Positions 49,289 through 57,476 of a stretch of DNA of 64,000 nt are shown in pieces. The notes beneath the pieces are model-generated. The model had not been told where the DNA came from, ran no database searches, and was given only the letters and a program-made list of their open reading frames with translations. The DNA comes from Microbacterium sp. LWH3-1.2 (GTDB lineage Bacteria; Actinomycetota; Actinomycetes; Actinomycetales; Microbacteriaceae). The DNA lies in contig NZ_JBEGIK010000001.1 in NCBI RefSeq assembly GCF_040675855.1, forward strand, positions 2,046,001-2,110,000, in the 5' to 3' direction. The position numbers were made by a program, and so were the translations under genes. Position 1 is the first letter of the stretch, and each line of letters opens with the position of its first letter.

Positions 49289-49344
49289 CGTGTGATCCTT
49301 TCCGCTCCGCCGTTGGAGCGCTCGGGCTCCTCGTGGGAGCGCCT

Positions 49345-50334
49345 CTAGAAAGCGGGGCGGATGGCCCCGACATCCTGTCCGCCGCCGGTGACGGCCAGCG
49401 GAAGCCTCGACATCGTGTCGGCGACATCCGCTGACGCCAGCGCGCCGTGCCGCTCGAGCAGGCGCAGAGCGACGGCGGTCGCGGCGCGGCCGCTGCCGTC
49501 GAGCATCTTGAGCGCCACCGTCGTGCCGTTCGGGGCGACCATCACCATGACGCCCTCGGCGCCGCCCTTGGCGAACACGCCCAGCCGCTCGATGGTCACC
49601 GTGTCGGCGCGGCCGGGGCCGTCGATGGTCCACGGGTCGGCCCGCACCGCCTCGACGAGGGCGCCCGCGCTGCGGTGCAGCGCGAACGGGGACGTCGTCG
49701 ACGAGTTGCCGATCCGGTGGATCGCGCGGGCGAGGCCGAAGAGGGTCATCGCGTACACCGGCGCGCCGCAGCCGTCGACGGCCGTCGCGGCGACCTTCTC
49801 GCCGATCAGGCGCTCGATGGTCTCGCGGACGAGGATCTGCACGGGATGCTCCGGCGCGAGGTAGCCCTCGGGGTCCCAGCCGTTCACCACGCTGGTGAGG
49901 AGCATCGTGGCGTGCTTGCCCGAGCAGTTCATGCGGATGCGCGACGGTTGACCCAGTTCGCGCACGATCTCGTCGCGGGTCACGGTGTCACCCGGCCAGG
50001 CGGCGGGGCACCCGAGGGCGTCCTCACCGAGTTCGCCGAGGGAGAGGATGTCACGGACCACTGCGACGTGACGGTCGGTGCCCGAGTGGCTCGCGGTGGC
50101 CAGGCCCAGTCGCTCGCCCTCGAGCGGCACTCCGGCCGAGAGGCACGCGAGCGCCTGCAGCGGCTTGAGGCTGGAGCGGGGGAGGATCAGCGCCGACGGA
50201 TCGCCGAGCTTCTCGGCGATGGTGCCGTCTGGGGCGAGCACGATGGCGATGCCGGCGTGACGCGACTCGACGAAACCGCTGCGTTCGACGACGGCGAGCT
50301 CGACGGCGTCGGTCGCGGCGAAGGTCTGCGGCAC
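49345..50334 (-). CDS. asparaginase (AnsA-like, PF06089 family)
   Basis: A 329-residue protein of the 'L-asparaginase II' family unrelated to classical E. coli AnsB. It has LPRSSLKPLQALA near residue 49, ATASHSGTDRHV near 78, MNCSGKHATML near 135, DGCGAPVYAMTLFGLAR near 187 and the C-terminal AVTGGGQDVGAIRPAF. It is presumed to hydrolyse asparagine to aspartate and ammonia in the cytoplasm. It starts with GTG, divergent from the OsmC gene, and is upstream of ald. Confidence 0.88.
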   Translation of the reverse strand: MPQTFAATDAVELAVVERSGFVESRHAGIAIVLAPDGTIAEKLGDPSALILPRSSLKPLQALACLSAGVPLEGERLGLATASHSGTDRHVAVVRDILSLGELGEDALGCPAAWPGDTVTRDEIVRELGQPSRIRMNCSGKHATMLLTSVVNGWDPEGYLAPEHPVQILVRETIERLIGEKVAATAVDGCGAPVYAMTLFGLARAIHRIGNSSTTSPFALHRSAGALVEAVRADPWTIDGPGRADTVTIERLGVFAKGGAEGVMVMVAPNGTTVALKMLDGSGRAATAVALRLLERHGALASADVADTMSRLPLAVTGGGQDVGAIRPAF

Positions 50335-50386
50335 CCCGTCAGCCTACCGCCGGAGCGGCCTTTGGCCCGCATGACAGACTGTGCAC

Positions 50387-50863
50387 ATGTGGGGCGAGCA
50401 TCGATACTCCGTCCGGACGACGTGGACCGGCGACCGCGGCACCGGCACCTCGGGCTACCGCGAGTACGACCGGGCGACGACGATCGCGATCGACGGCAAG
50501 CCGGCGCTCCTCGCCTCCTCCGACAAGCCGTTCCGGGGCGACCGGTCCCGCTGGAACCCCGAGGACATGCTGCTGGCTGCCCTCAGCCAGTGCCACCTGC
50601 TGTCGTACCTCCACGCCTGCGTGCAGGCGGGCGTCGTGGTCGTCGGCTATGAGGACGAAGCATCCGGTCTCATGGTCGAAGACGGCCGCGGCGGCGGCGC
50701 CTTCCGCGAGGTCGTGCTGCGGCCGCGCGTGATCGTCGCGGACGCGTCGATGACGGATGCCGCGACCGCCGCGCACGCGCAGGCGAACGAATGGTGCTTC
50801 ATCGCGAACTCGGTGAACTTCCCCGTCCGCCACGAGCCCACGATCCTCGTCGCCGGCGCCTGA
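50387..50863 (+). CDS. OsmC family peroxiredoxin-like protein
   Basis: A 158-residue OsmC/Ohr-fold protein. The two expected redox cysteines are C69 in ALSQCHLLSY and C137 in NEWCFIANS, spaced as in OsmC thiol peroxidases that reduce organic hydroperoxides. SRWNPEDMLLAALSQC is the family signature. The ATG at 50387 is preferred over the in-frame GTG at 50381 because CAGACT then lies six bases upstream. Confidence 0.88.
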   Translation: MWGEHRYSVRTTWTGDRGTGTSGYREYDRATTIAIDGKPALLASSDKPFRGDRSRWNPEDMLLAALSQCHLLSYLHACVQAGVVVVGYEDEASGLMVEDGRGGGAFREVVLRPRVIVADASMTDAATAAHAQANEWCFIANSVNFPVRHEPTILVAGA

Positions 50864-50971
50864 CGCCCGCTGCTCCCGCGGCTTTCTCAGACCGCGAGAG
50901 CACAGCGAGAGGAAGCGAGGGAGGGGAGCAACCGCACTCTCGCCCGGAGGATGTGCGCTCGCGGACGAGCG

Positions 50972-51760
50972 TCAGCGGCGCTCGTGGGGCAGGACCTGCT
51001 TGATGCGGTCGATGGTGTTGTGCGCGGGGACCTCGTTGTAGGCGTTCGCGAGCTCCTGGCCAGAGAGCGAGTGGATCGCGGCCATGATCTCGTCGGTGGC
51101 GAGGCGGCGCGCCTTGCCCGATGAGGCCGGCCCGTGGTGGGCGAGATCGAGCGGCTCGCCGAATCTGACGGTGATGCGGTGCTGGAACGACGGCTTCTTC
51201 GCCCCGACGGGCATCACCTTGTCGGTGCCGATGAGCCCCACCGGCACGACGCGTGCCCCGGCCTGCAGCGCGAGGAACGCGACACCGGTGCGGCCCTTGT
51301 AGAGGCGACCGTCCAGCGAACGGGTGCCCTCCGGGTACAGGGCGACAGCCTTGCCGTCGTCGAGGAGGGCGCGCTGCTGGTCGAGCGCGTCGAGCGCGGC
51401 CTGCCCCGCACCCCGCTGCACCGGGATCGCGCCGATCGAGGTGAAGAACCAGCGCGAGGCGGGCTTATCGAAGTAGCTCGACTTCGCCAGGAAGTGGACG
51501 GGTCGCGGCGCGGCGACCGGGATCGCGATCGAGTCGATGAACGACAGGTGGTTGCTCGCGAAGATCACCGGGCCGGACTTGGGGACGTTGGCTCTGCCCT
51601 CGATGTGGGGGCGATACACGATCCGAGCGAGGGGGGTCAGGATGCTGCGCCCCAGCGCGTACGTGAAGCCCATGCGGCGGGCGGGAGCGGCCGGAGATCC
51701 GGGTTCTTCCGCCGTCTCGTCGGCTGTGTCTTCGGCGCCGGGCACGAGGTCGGAAGTCAT
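50972..51760 (-). CDS. 1-acyl-sn-glycerol-3-phosphate acyltransferase
   Basis: A 262-residue PlsC-type membrane-associated acyltransferase of phospholipid synthesis. The HX4D catalytic motif is H71-D76 in NHLSFID, the glycerol-phosphate-binding YPEGTRS lies near residue 143, and GVAFLALQAGARVVPVGLIG near residue 163. An acidic disordered N-terminus of about 25 residues precedes the fold. The ATG at 51760 is chosen because TACCCT lies exactly six bases upstream (51767-51772 on the plus strand), making the mRNA leaderless. It is divergent from the FKBP gene. Confidence 0.9.
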   Translation of the reverse strand: MTSDLVPGAEDTADETAEEPGSPAAPARRMGFTYALGRSILTPLARIVYRPHIEGRANVPKSGPVIFASNHLSFIDSIAIPVAAPRPVHFLAKSSYFDKPASRWFFTSIGAIPVQRGAGQAALDALDQQRALLDDGKAVALYPEGTRSLDGRLYKGRTGVAFLALQAGARVVPVGLIGTDKVMPVGAKKPSFQHRITVRFGEPLDLAHHGPASSGKARRLATDEIMAAIHSLSGQELANAYNEVPAHNTIDRIKQVLPHERR

Positions 51761-51873
51761 CCGTAGAGGGTACTCCCCGTTGCATTCCGGTATCGGCATG
51801 CCGTTTCCCAGCGCGAACAGAGGAAAGATGCGAAAGGATGGAGGCTTCCCTTCCCTTGACTCGAGGTTGTTCC

Positions 51874-52839
51874 GTGCGCATTCGCCCGTTCGCCGCCCTG
51901 TCCGTCGTCGCCGTGTCGACCCTGCTGCTCGCCGGGTGCTCCGGGTCGGCCGATCCGAACGCCACCCCCACGCCGACCTCCACCGCCTCTTCCGAGTGCG
52001 GTCTCGACCCGCAGGCGGGTGCCGACTCCGACGCGGTCACCGTGTCGGGCACCGCTCCCGAGCTCACGGGCGACGTCCCCACGGACCTGGAGTTCGCCGA
52101 GCTTCAGCGCACCGTTTCGACGGCGGATGACGGTGACGACCTCGCCGTCGGGCAGCTCGTCTCCGGTCAGTACCAGATCATCGATCCCGCCACCGGTGAG
52201 ATCCAGCTGGATTCCGCGACGACCTCGGCGGACGACAGCGGGCTCGTCCCGCTCATCGTCGACGCCAGCAGCATCGTCGGAAGCGCCGTCCTGTGCACGC
52301 CGCTCGGCTCGTCCGCCGCGTTCACCATCCCCGGCTCGATGCTGGGCGATGGCGCATCGAACGTCGTCGTGATCGCGCAGTCCGTCGATGAGCTTCCGAC
52401 GGTCGCCACCGGTGAGGACCAGGAGCCCGTCGAGGGCATGCCCGAGGTCGAGCTCGCCGACAACGGCGAGCCCACGATCACTGTCCCGAGCGACTTCGCG
52501 GCTCCCGACACCACGGAGATCGCGGTCCTGAAGAAGGGCGACGGCGCGACGGTCGAGTCGGGTGACAACGTGTTCGTGCAGTACACCGGAGTCCTCCCCG
52601 ACGGCACGGTGTTCGATTCCAGCTGGCAGCGGGGCGCCCCCACCCAGTTCCAGACCACCGGCGTCGTGCAGGGCTTCCAGAAGGCGCTGGAAGGCCAGAC
52701 GGTCGGCTCGCAGGTGATCGCGGTGATTCCGGCGTCCGAGGGCTACGGCGACACCGAGCAGGGGTCGATCCCCGCGAATTCGACGCTCATCTTCGTCGTC
52801 GACATCCTCGGCGTGCAGCGCGCCGCCGCCCAGCAGTAG
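51874..52839 (+). CDS. lipoprotein FKBP-type peptidyl-prolyl isomerase
   Basis: A 321-residue exported protein with lipobox LLLAGCSGS near residue 22 and a Thr/Pro linker. A degenerate FKBP-like first half (about 45-185) precedes a complete C-terminal FKBP domain (about 225-317) containing DNVFVQYTGVLPDGTVFDSS, VVQGFQKALEGQTVGS and SEGYGDTEQGSIPANSTLIF. It would assist folding of secreted proteins at the outer membrane face. GTG at 51874 gives a normal signal peptide and follows GAGG; an upstream in-frame ATG at 51838 would add 12 residues. Confidence 0.88.
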   Translation: MRIRPFAALSVVAVSTLLLAGCSGSADPNATPTPTSTASSECGLDPQAGADSDAVTVSGTAPELTGDVPTDLEFAELQRTVSTADDGDDLAVGQLVSGQYQIIDPATGEIQLDSATTSADDSGLVPLIVDASSIVGSAVLCTPLGSSAAFTIPGSMLGDGASNVVVIAQSVDELPTVATGEDQEPVEGMPEVELADNGEPTITVPSDFAAPDTTEIAVLKKGDGATVESGDNVFVQYTGVLPDGTVFDSSWQRGAPTQFQTTGVVQGFQKALEGQTVGSQVIAVIPASEGYGDTEQGSIPANSTLIFVVDILGVQRAAAQQ

Positions 52840-52878
52840 CCGAGGCGGCCGCATCCCGCCCGGCGATAGGCTGGCCGG

Positions 52879-53964
52879 ATGCGGCGCGTCCTCATCCTCG
52901 GCTCGACCGGCTCCATCGGCAGGCAGGCGCTCGACGTCGTGCGGGCGAACCCTCGGCGGTTCGAAGTCGTGGGTCTCGCTGCGGGATCCGACCGCGAGAC
53001 GCTCGAAGCGCAGGCGACCGAGTTCGGCGTCGAGAGTACCGCCCTCGGAGTCGTTGAGGCCGAGCAGCTGGTGCGCGATGTCGACGCCGACGTCGTCCTC
53101 AACGGCATCACGGGCTCCGTCGGCCTCGGCCCGACCCTCGCCGCTCTCGAGACGGGTCGCACGCTCGCGCTCGCGAACAAGGAGTCGCTGATCGTCGGCG
53201 GCGACCTCGTCACGGCGCTCGCGCGTCCCGGGCAGATCGTCCCCGTCGATTCCGAGCACTCCGCCCTCGCGCAGGCGCTGCGGTCGGGGGAGCGCAGCGA
53301 GATCCGCCGGCTCGTGCTGACGGCATCCGGGGGCCCATTCCGAGGCCGCACCCGCGCGTCGCTCGAGGGCGTGACCCCCGCAGAGGCCCTCGCCCACCCG
53401 ACATGGGACATGGGCCGCGTCGTCACGACCAACTCGGCGACCCTCGTCAACAAGGGCCTCGAGGTGATCGAGGCGCACCTCCTCTTCACGGTGCCCTACT
53501 CCGAGATCGACGTCGTCGTCCATCCGCAGTCGATCGTGCATTCGATGGTCGAGTTCGTCGACGGCTCCACGATCGCGCAGGCGTCACCGCCCGATATGCG
53601 CCTGCCGATCTCGCTCGGCCTCGATTGGCCCCACCGGGTCGCCGGCGTCGGACGGCCGCTCGACTGGACCACCGCGACCTCGTGGACCTTCGAGCCGCTC
53701 GACGACGCGGCGTTCCCCGCCGTGCGGCTCGCCAAGCAGGTCGGGCGCGCCGGCGGCACCTACCCCGCGGTGTTCAACGCGGCGAACGAGCAGGCGGTGG
53801 ACGCCTTCCACGAGGGGCGCCTGAGCTTCCTCGGGATCATCGATGTCATCGAGCGCGTGGTCGACAAGCACGAGGCGCCCGACACCCTCACACGGGCGGC
53901 GCTCGCCGACGCCGAGGACTGGGCGCGCCGCAAGGCCGACAGGGTCATCGCCGCAGCATCCTGA
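52879..53964 (+). CDS. dxr: 1-deoxy-D-xylulose 5-phosphate reductoisomerase
   Basis: A 361-residue NADPH enzyme of the MEP isoprenoid pathway, converting DXP to MEP. It has the nucleotide-binding [16 protein letters not shown] at the N-terminus, [14 protein letters not shown] near residue 100, [13 protein letters not shown] near residue 120, and the metal-binding and substrate residues typical of the family. The ATG is fixed by TAGGCT at 52867-52872, six bases upstream. Its usual neighbour rseP is 3.5 kb away on the same strand. Confidence 0.97.
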   Translation: MRRVLILGSTGSIGRQALDVVRANPRRFEVVGLAAGSDRETLEAQATEFGVESTALGVVEAEQLVRDVDADVVLNGITGSVGLGPTLAALETGRTLALANKESLIVGGDLVTALARPGQIVPVDSEHSALAQALRSGERSEIRRLVLTASGGPFRGRTRASLEGVTPAEALAHPTWDMGRVVTTNSATLVNKGLEVIEAHLLFTVPYSEIDVVVHPQSIVHSMVEFVDGSTIAQASPPDMRLPISLGLDWPHRVAGVGRPLDWTTATSWTFEPLDDAAFPAVRLAKQVGRAGGTYPAVFNAANEQAVDAFHEGRLSFLGIIDVIERVVDKHEAPDTLTRAALADAEDWARRKADRVIAAAS

Positions 53965-53999
53965 TCCGTCCGGCGTTTCCTTCGTCTCGGCTTGTTGCT

Positions 54000-54154
54000 C
54001 GTCCTCGATTGAGGAGCGTTGCTGAAATGCTGACCGCGATCCGCGATGGTCTCCGCATTTCGGCAACCGTCCTCAGTTGAGGAGCGTTGCTGAAATGCTG
54101 ACCGCGATCCGCGATGGTCTCCGCATTTCGGCAACCGTCCTCAGTTGAGGAGCG
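54000..54154. repeat. 68-bp tandem repeat, two copies plus a partial third, each forming a hairpin
   Basis: Units run 54000-54067 and 54068-54135, with the first 19 bases repeated again at 54136-54154. Each full unit holds a 13-bp stem GTTGCTGAAATGC / GCATTTCGGCAAC (54018-54030 with 54055-54067; 54086-54098 with 54123-54135) and an inner GACC/GGTC. Units are bounded by the dyad TCCTCAGTTGAGGA (54070-54083, 54138-54151), with a two-base variant at 54002. The array lies between the convergent dxr and MurE-type genes and encodes nothing recognisable. Confidence 0.85.
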
Positions 54155-54210
54155 CGGGCGAGTCGATGCGGCTCTGGACGCGAAGAGCGGCGCCCCAGGG
54201 ATGCGAGTGC

Positions 54211-55875
54211 TCAGGCCTCCGGATACACCGGGCGCAGGGGGTCGGATGCCGGGGTCACGTCGTCCGGGTACGGCACCGGCCAGTGCGGCTCGGGCACGGG
54301 CCACCCGGCCTCGCGCAGCGCACGACGGGCGAGCTCGCGGGCCGAGTAGGGGGTGCGGACGCCGCGGATGTCGCGGTAATCCTGGTGACCAGGGCCGGCC
54401 CAGAGGATCGCGTCGCCGTCGCCGACGAGCGCGACCGCCTCGATGATCGCGCGCTCGGGAGGCGAGTACTCGTGGATCTCGGCATCGGGCTGCGCGCGGC
54501 GCGCGCCCTCGACGAGGGTCGCGCGGATCGAGTCCGGGTCCTCGTTGCGGGGGTGGTGGTCGGTGATGACGAGGATGTCGCTTCCTTCGACGCCGGTGCG
54601 GCCCATGTCGTGGCGCTTCGTGGCGTCGCGGTCGCCGTCGGCGCCGAACAGCATGACGACCTTGCCCGGCGTGACGCGACGGACGGCGGCGAGCGTCTTC
54701 TCGAAGGCGTCGGGGGAGTGGCCGAAGTCGACATAGACGGCGGGGCCGGTCTCGCCCGAGACGAGCTCGGTGCGCCCGGGCAGGTACGCCTCGATCCGGC
54801 TCCCGTCGAGCGTGGAGACCAGGCGCTCCCAGGCGTACCCGCCCTCGAGGATCATGACGATCGCGAGTCCGGCGTTGGCCGCCATGTGCCGGCCGATCAC
54901 GGGGACCAGCGTCGTCAGCGTGCGGCCGTCCCGGGCGGTGAGACGGAACTCGGTGCCGACCTGGCGCTCGTCGAGGATCTCGACCACCCAGTCTGCGGCG
55001 GCCGCAGCATCGGGATCGGAAGCGAGAGCGGGGGTACCCACCGTCACCGTGGGCACCTCGCTGCGCGCGACCACCTCGGCACCGGGCTCCGAGTCGATGC
55101 ACACCACGGCGCGCCGCGCGCGGTCGGCACGGAACAGCGGCAGCTTCGCCTCGAAGTACTCGCGCATGTCGGCGTAGTCGTCGAGGTGGTCGTGCGTGAG
55201 GTTCGTGAAACCGGCGACGTCGAACACGATGCCGTCGACACGGCGGCGGCTGAGCGCCTGAGCGCTCACCTCGACCGCGACGGCCTCCACGCCTTGTTCG
55301 CGCATGAGGGCGAGCAGAGCGTGCATCTCGTACGCCTCGGGAGTCGTGAGGCGCGACACGATGACCTGCCCGGCGATGTGGCGCTCGGCGGTCGATGACA
55401 GACCGGTCGTCACGCCGAGCTGCCCGAGGATGCCTTCGAGCAGGTGAGAGACGCTCGTCTTGCCGTTGGTGCCCGTCGTGCCGAACAGCGTGGGGAGGTC
55501 GTCGTCGCGGCCCGTGCTGTAGACCCACGCCGAGAGTTCGCCGAGGATCGCGCGAGGGTTGTCCACCAGCACCACGGGCAGCCCGCTCGCGGCGGCGGCG
55601 TCGGCTCCGGCGGCATCCGTCACGACCGCGACAGCGCCCTTCTCGGCGGCTGTCGCGGCGAAGTCTGCGCCGTGGCGGTTGACGCCCTGCACCGCGACGA
55701 AGACGTCGCCGGGGCGCAGGTCGGCGGTCGCGAGGGTGAGGCCGGTCAGGGTGGCGCCGGCGACGTCACCGCGGACGTCGCCGGCGAAGCGGGCCGCGAG
55801 GTCTGAGAGCGAGTGTGTCGGCGGCGCGTCGGGGCGGAGTACCGGGGGCAGGTTCGAAGGCGCGTCGGTCGGCAT
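54211..55875 (-). CDS. MurE-type UDP-N-acetylmuramyl tripeptide ligase
   Basis: A 554-residue Mur ligase adding the third residue to UDP-MurNAc-L-Ala/Gly-D-Glu in the cytoplasm. The N-terminal MurE domain has LRPGDVFVAVQGVNRHGADF near residue 54. The ATP loop is FGTTGTNGKTS (131-141), SRLTTPEAYEM lies near 185, and the carbamylated lysine is in YFEAKLPLF near residue 250. The segment that reads DNPR in diaminopimelate-adding enzymes reads DHHPRNEDP near residue 440, so another amino acid may be used. It stands alone, outside any visible division/cell-wall cluster. Confidence 0.88.
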   Translation of the reverse strand: MPTDAPSNLPPVLRPDAPPTHSLSDLAARFAGDVRGDVAGATLTGLTLATADLRPGDVFVAVQGVNRHGADFAATAAEKGAVAVVTDAAGADAAAASGLPVVLVDNPRAILGELSAWVYSTGRDDDLPTLFGTTGTNGKTSVSHLLEGILGQLGVTTGLSSTAERHIAGQVIVSRLTTPEAYEMHALLALMREQGVEAVAVEVSAQALSRRRVDGIVFDVAGFTNLTHDHLDDYADMREYFEAKLPLFRADRARRAVVCIDSEPGAEVVARSEVPTVTVGTPALASDPDAAAAADWVVEILDERQVGTEFRLTARDGRTLTTLVPVIGRHMAANAGLAIVMILEGGYAWERLVSTLDGSRIEAYLPGRTELVSGETGPAVYVDFGHSPDAFEKTLAAVRRVTPGKVVMLFGADGDRDATKRHDMGRTGVEGSDILVITDHHPRNEDPDSIRATLVEGARRAQPDAEIHEYSPPERAIIEAVALVGDGDAILWAGPGHQDYRDIRGVRTPYSARELARRALREAGWPVPEPHWPVPYPDDVTPASDPLRPVYPEA

Positions 55876-55951
55876 GGCGCATCCATCTTCGCATGGGGGC
55901 CGGTCGTCGAGCGGCGGGGTGCGCGCGCCCGACGACCGGCGTGGGCTCGTG

Positions 55952-56671
55952 TCAGGCCTTGCGGCGTCCGCGCACCAGCACGACCACGAGCGCCGCGATC
56001 CCCGCGGCGAGTCCGCCGGCCGCCAGCCAGCGCGCGACCGGGTCGGTGGAGGAGACGGATGCCGCGGCCTCGGCATCCGCGGCGGCTGAGGCTGCGTCGT
56101 CCGACGCGTGGCCGGAACCGTCGGTGCCACCGTGGCCGGCGTCCGCCTCGTCCACGACGGCGCCGACCGCGACCAGCGGCGCGGGGGCGTCGAGTTCGCG
56201 CGGATCCTCGCCGTCCTCGGCGATCTGCGTCCACTCCGTCTCCCCCTCGGCGCAGGTCTGCGTCACGGGGAAGGCCAGGGTCGAGTCGGCGGTCCCCTCG
56301 GCGAAGAGCACGTCCATCGAGACGGCGGCCTTGAGGCCGTCCTCGACGGGTGCGTCGGAGGTGTACACGACGCGGGTCGGCACGCCGTCGGGACCGAGCT
56401 GGCGCGTGACCGTCCAGCCGCCCTGGACGACCGGCGTCGCGTTGCCGACGCCCTCGGGGATGTCGACGGCGAGAGCGGTGGTGGGGGAGCCGTCGCACCC
56501 GTGCGAGAACGAGAACGTGAGGGTCTGGGTGCCGCCGGCGGATGCCGCCTCAGGCGTGACGTGCACGTGGGCCGATGCGGCGAGCGGCGCGCCGATCGCG
56601 AGTGCGAGGCCGGCGGTGAGGCCGATCACGACGCGGCGGGTGCGGGCGGAACGGATGGTGGAATCGGTCAT
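55952..56671 (-). CDS. YcnI family (DUF1775) copper-associated membrane protein
   Basis: A 239-residue exported protein. The signal peptide ends at about residue 33 (PLAASAHVHV), so the mature protein begins with a histidine, the known copper ligand of YcnI domains. The DUF1775 beta domain covers about 34-160 with a conserved tryptophan in GGWTVTRQLG. A His/Gly/Ser linker and a C-terminal transmembrane anchor ending GRRKA follow. It probably binds or passes copper at the outer membrane face. A His-bearing membrane protein lies upstream on the same strand. Confidence 0.88.
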   Translation of the reverse strand: MTDSTIRSARTRRVVIGLTAGLALAIGAPLAASAHVHVTPEAASAGGTQTLTFSFSHGCDGSPTTALAVDIPEGVGNATPVVQGGWTVTRQLGPDGVPTRVVYTSDAPVEDGLKAAVSMDVLFAEGTADSTLAFPVTQTCAEGETEWTQIAEDGEDPRELDAPAPLVAVGAVVDEADAGHGGTDGSGHASDDAASAAADAEAAASVSSTDPVARWLAAGGLAAGIAALVVVLVRGRRKA

Positions 56672-56804
56672 GGCTGTGTTTCGTCTTTCGTCTGAGTCGT
56701 CGGCGGGATCGCCGATCGACGCGCGCCGCGAGAGCGGGCGCGCGAGAGGGTTCCGGCGCACGCATCGGGCGCGGGCCGGCGACGGGCGCGGCGCGAAGCG
56801 CCGC

Positions 56805-57368
56805 TCAGACGAGAGCGGGAGGACCGCGCCGCGAGACGTCCGACAGGACGATCCGCGCCGCGACGAGCGGGGGCCTGGCAGGCGCCGGCGCGACCTGCGG
56901 CTGTGACGGCCGGCGCGCCACGCCCCGCAGGCGGGTGAAGAGCGAACGGATGCCGCTGCCCAGAGCGCGCAGCATCCGTTCTCCGCCGTACAGCCCCGCG
57001 AGGGTCGCGATCGCCGCGAGCGCGTGGGCCGCGAGCATGGGTGTATCGGGGACGACGACCGCGCTGAGGTCGCCCCCGAGGTGCGTCACGTGGTGGCCGT
57101 GGAGCGGCGCGGGATCGGCGTCGGCGGTGACGGCGAAGGCGACGTGGAACAGCGCTTGGCTCGCGAGCACCGAAGCGCCGAGGCGCCAGGTCGAGAGCCC
57201 GCGGCCGATGAGGGCGACAGCGAAGGGCGCGGCGAGGATGCCGACCGCCGCGACGAGGGCCGGTGACGGCGCGCCGCCCCCGCCGAGCGTGTGCGCTGCG
57301 GCGGCGACGACGGTCGCAACCCACGCGGCAGAGGTGCCGCGCAGCGCGCGCACGTGGCGTGGGGTCAC
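56805..57368 (-). CDS. small membrane protein upstream of ycnI, possible metal-related
   Basis: A 187-residue protein with about four hydrophobic segments and a basic Pro-rich C-terminus. The loop after the third span reads LHGHHVTHLGGD, five histidines in a short stretch, suggesting metal binding. GGAGGAG lies just before the GTG at 57368. Its position 133 bases upstream of the copper-type ycnI on the same strand suggests a shared copper role. No family is recognised with certainty. Confidence 0.6.
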   Translation of the reverse strand: MTPRHVRALRGTSAAWVATVVAAAAHTLGGGGAPSPALVAAVGILAAPFAVALIGRGLSTWRLGASVLASQALFHVAFAVTADADPAPLHGHHVTHLGGDLSAVVVPDTPMLAAHALAAIATLAGLYGGERMLRALGSGIRSLFTRLRGVARRPSQPQVAPAPARPPLVAARIVLSDVSRRGPPALV

Positions 57369-57476
57369 GGCTCCTCCTCGCGTCGAGCCTACGGGAGGGA
57401 GCGAGGCGCTCCCATGCCGCTTCCCGCGATCCATCGTCACACCCAACTCAAAGGCTGGCGCGGGTACCGTGAGCGT

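Noticed and set aside
50864..50971. Small gene or strong terminator between the OsmC and acyltransferase genes
   Set aside because: No open frame with a start and no convincing stem-loop could be drawn; it appears to be plain intergenic DNA.
53584..54134. Minus-strand ORFs over the tandem repeat (repeated NAETIADRGQHFSNAPQ-like peptide)
   Set aside because: The repeated peptide simply reflects translation of the 68-bp DNA repeat and overlaps the end of dxr; no ribosome-binding site or homology.
54000..54154. CRISPR-like array
   Set aside because: The units are contiguous 68-bp tandem repeats with no variable spacers and no cas genes.
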